Shown here: piece after piece, positions 5,129 through 6,554 of the stretch
Layout of the letters: the number at the start of each line of letters is the position of its first letter
How positions within the stretch are numbered: the first letter of the stretch is position 1
Assembly (NCBI GenBank): GCA_035762085.1
Contig: DASTPT010000082.1
Location: 1 to 6,554 of the forward strand
Origin: HRBIN12 sp035762085
GTDB taxonomy: Bacteria; Actinomycetota; UBA4738; HRBIN12
Length of the DNA: 6,554 nucleotides
Direction: 5' to 3'
Made by a program: the position numbers and the translations under genes
The notes under the pieces: model-generated
What the model was told of the DNA's origin: nothing
The model's database searches: none
The model's input: only the letters and a program-made list of their open reading frames with translations

Positions 5129-5146
5129 GTAGCACAACGTAGCACA
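5129..5146 (-). promoter_or_regulatory. Promoter and direct-repeat operator of the vapBC operon
   Basis: Two identical 8-mers, GTAGCACA on the plus strand (5129-5136 and 5139-5146), lie 10 bp apart, one helical turn, immediately before the antitoxin ATG. On the minus strand the spacer and the repeat edges create TACGTT (5141 to 5136), a TANNNT -10 element seven bases before the ATG, with a 4-of-6 -35 match TTCCCA 18 bp further up. A Phd-type dimer binding these repeats would cover the -10 element and block transcription; autoregulation is inferred from the family. Confidence 0.5.
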
Positions 5147-5415
5147 TCGCCGTCGCTGGTGGGAATGCGCTCAGGTCCGCCCCCCGGTCACGACGGTCTG
5201 TCAGGCGCGACGATCCCGCAGTCCTCGCCCTCGTACCCCGCCTGCCGGCAGCTCGAACACCCTTGGGGGCCGTCCCTCCCAGATCGAGCCGGGCCGCGTC
5301 CCCTTCGCCTGACGCGCTGAGCCGGCGCGGCTCCAGCCGATGGCTCAGTGGAATGGAGTCGTGAGGAGGCCGAGCTGCGGTTCTCCTGAGTTCCCACCTG
5401 CATGCGCCGGCACGC
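5147..5415. other. Gap between the vapBC operon and the PD40 lipoprotein gene, with alternative hairpins
   Basis: No convincing gene is present. Two overlapping, mutually exclusive hairpins occur: GAGCC (5319-5323) with GGCTC (5329-5333), and the longer CTGAGCC (5317-5323) with GGCTCAG (5342-5348). They lie ~70 bases past the stop of the minus-strand lipoprotein gene, so they could end its transcript before vapBC, but no T-tract follows on the minus strand. Confidence 0.25.
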
Positions 5416-6468
5416 TCAGTCGGTCCAGTCCGGGATCCCACCGGCGGCTGGCGCGACGTCGGCGCGCCCGGTCCCGTCGGGGCGGATCACGTAGAGCGAG
5501 TATCCCGAGATGAGCAGGTACCGACCGTCGGGCGACCATGTGACGAACTGGCCGAACTCCGGGGTCACGCGTCGCTGGTTCGACCCGTCCGCTTCCATGA
5601 CCCAGATGTCGTGATGTTCCCCGACCTCTCCGGTGGACCAGCACGATGCGCTACCAGTCAGATGAAGACAGTCGTCGCGCTCGGTCGCGAACCCGATCAT
5701 CGACCCGTCCGGCGACCATGTCGGCCACCCGTCCGACCCGGGCGCGTCCGTGAGCTGGGTTGCCATCCCGGTCGCGAGTTCCGCGACGTAGATGTCGTAG
5801 TCCCCGGCCGCATGTCCCATGAACGCGATCCTCGTCCCGTCCGGCGAGAATGCCGGGTACTCCACCCACACGTCGGTATCGATCCGTCGCACATCCGACC
5901 CATCCGTCGATACCAGGTACCCGCCCACGACCCCGCCGTCCCGATCGGAGTTGAAGGCGATCGTCGAGCCGTCGGGCGACCAGTCCGGACCCCAGTCGTT
6001 GCCGGGGTCTCGCGTGAGGTTCCGGGCGCCCGAGCCGTCGGCGTCGACGACGTAGATCTCGTCGTTCTCGTTGATCCCCCGGCGCGAATCCCGGTAGACG
6101 ATCTGGCGGCCGTCGGGTGCCCATGCCCCGTCGAACTCCGGACCTCGTCGGTTCGCCACCGGTCGGACGTGGGTGCCGTCGGCCCGCATCACGTACACGT
6201 CCTCGAAGTCGTCGAACACGATCCGGCCTTCGAGCGTGCGGACGTCGATCGGCTCGCCGACGAGCACGGGCTCCCGGCCGTCGAGCTCGCGCGGTGGAGG
6301 GACGGACGAGTGGCTGCTGGTCTGGCCGAGGGAGCCGGGAGTCGCCTGTGGGCTCTGCGTCGGCGTCGGTCCGTCGTCAGCCCCGGTTCTGGAGCACGCC
6401 GTGGCGAGGAGGACGATCGTGAGCACGCACGTGGTCACGCGTGGGGCCGTGTGGAGCCGAGCATCCAT
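5416..6468 (-). CDS. TolB-like PD40 beta-propeller lipoprotein
   Basis: The 350-residue protein starts at ATG 6466-6468, nine bases after GGAGGA, and stops at TGA 5416-5418. Residues 1-24 are a lipoprotein signal peptide (basic start, VTTCVLTIVLLATA) with lipobox cysteine C25, so it should be anchored to the outer face of the cytoplasmic membrane. A Ser/Pro/Thr-rich linker (~26-66) follows. From ~80 on, at least five PD40 (WD40-like) repeats are visible by their core words: WAPDGRQIVY (116), WSPDGSTIAF (163), FSPDGTRIAF (207), WSPDGSMIGF (251) and WSPDGRYLLI (311), each alternating with DIYVxxADGS-type strands. This matches a TolB-type six-bladed propeller, usually a protein- or ligand-binding scaffold. 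No Tol-Pal genes are nearby, so a true TolB role is unlikely. C267 and C276, in an insertion after the fourth repeat, could form a disulfide. Confidence 0.88.
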   Translation of the reverse strand: MDARLHTAPRVTTCVLTIVLLATACSRTGADDGPTPTQSPQATPGSLGQTSSHSSVPPPRELDGREPVLVGEPIDVRTLEGRIVFDDFEDVYVMRADGTHVRPVANRRGPEFDGAWAPDGRQIVYRDSRRGINENDEIYVVDADGSGARNLTRDPGNDWGPDWSPDGSTIAFNSDRDGGVVGGYLVSTDGSDVRRIDTDVWVEYPAFSPDGTRIAFMGHAAGDYDIYVAELATGMATQLTDAPGSDGWPTWSPDGSMIGFATERDDCLHLTGSASCWSTGEVGEHHDIWVMEADGSNQRRVTPEFGQFVTWSPDGRYLLISGYSLYVIRPDGTGRADVAPAAGGIPDWTD

Positions 6469-6554
6469 CGATCCAACTCCTCCGACCGGTCTGGGAGTCT
6501 CGCACCAACGTGCGCAACGTAGTCAAGGTACGAACGACGGCGAGAATAGGTTCC
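6469..6554 (-). promoter_or_regulatory. Upstream region of the PD40 lipoprotein gene
   Basis: On the minus strand this holds a Shine-Dalgarno GGAGGA (6478-6483) and, further up, a TTGACT that could be a -35 (about 6521-6526) but has no good -10 at 17 bp. A TACGTT overlaps this area (6517-6522), as does an imperfect palindrome, ACGTGCGCAACGT on the plus strand (6508-6520). Which of these is functional cannot be decided by eye. Confidence 0.25.

Noticed and set aside
5188..5403. Minus-strand open frame of 71 codons containing CSSC and a later Cys
   Set aside because: Only one CxxC and one further Cys, no ribosome binding site, and otherwise unstructured Arg/Ser/Gly-rich sequence; not enough for a zinc-ribbon gene.
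4848..5441. N-terminal extension of the PIN toxin frame by ~200 codons
   Set aside because: The extension lies across the antitoxin gene in another frame and reads as Arg/Pro/Ala-rich sequence; the PIN domain begins properly at GTG 4847 with LYLDSS.

Overview
The window is high-GC bacterial DNA, most likely from an uncultured actinomycete-like soil organism. The main pointers are a DUF1918 protein with a lysine/alanine-rich tail, the frequent GTG and TTG starts, and several genes whose start codon lies 6-7 nt after a TANNNT-like -10 element (or a close variant), the usual layout of leaderless actinobacterial transcripts. The lineage is inferred from gene content only; no marker gene fixes it.

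Layout, left to right. Bases 1-539 (+) are the C-terminal end of a large glycogen-debranching-type glycoside hydrolase that enters from the left. Bases 540-730 hold no intact gene but carry two gene tails face to face: the last ~22 codons of a VapC-like PIN toxin (-) and the last ~24 codons of a class III adenylate cyclase-type protein (+). A DUF1918 protein (-) and a small histidine-rich protein (+) then diverge from 1040-1198. Next come a nucleotidyltransferase-fold protein with a very short N-terminus and, overlapping it by 4 bp, a SnoaL/NTF2-like protein, followed by a four-helix membrane protein (DUF6328-like), all on +. After a 271-bp gap comes a small DUF5661-type protein (+), then a ~290-bp stretch with a possible MerR-type gene remnant, then arfB, a ribosome-rescue peptidyl-tRNA hydrolase with an intact GGQ motif.

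The right third is on the minus strand: a compact vapBC-type toxin-antitoxin operon (Phd/YefM-like antitoxin, PIN toxin) with a direct-repeat candidate operator over its promoter, and a TolB-like PD40 beta-propeller lipoprotein whose promoter region runs to the right edge.

Apart from the toxin-antitoxin pair and the overlapping nucleotidyltransferase/SnoaL pair, the genes look like independent small accessory or housekeeping units, not one pathway. I see no CRISPR array, no intact mobile element, no RNA gene, and no convincing new multi-gene defence system. The most unusual features are the double-remnant junction at 561-695 with its vapC counterpart 3.9 kb away, the 20-histidine protein, the histone-H1-like tail with its 15-bp tandem repeat, and the head-clipped nucleotidyltransferase.
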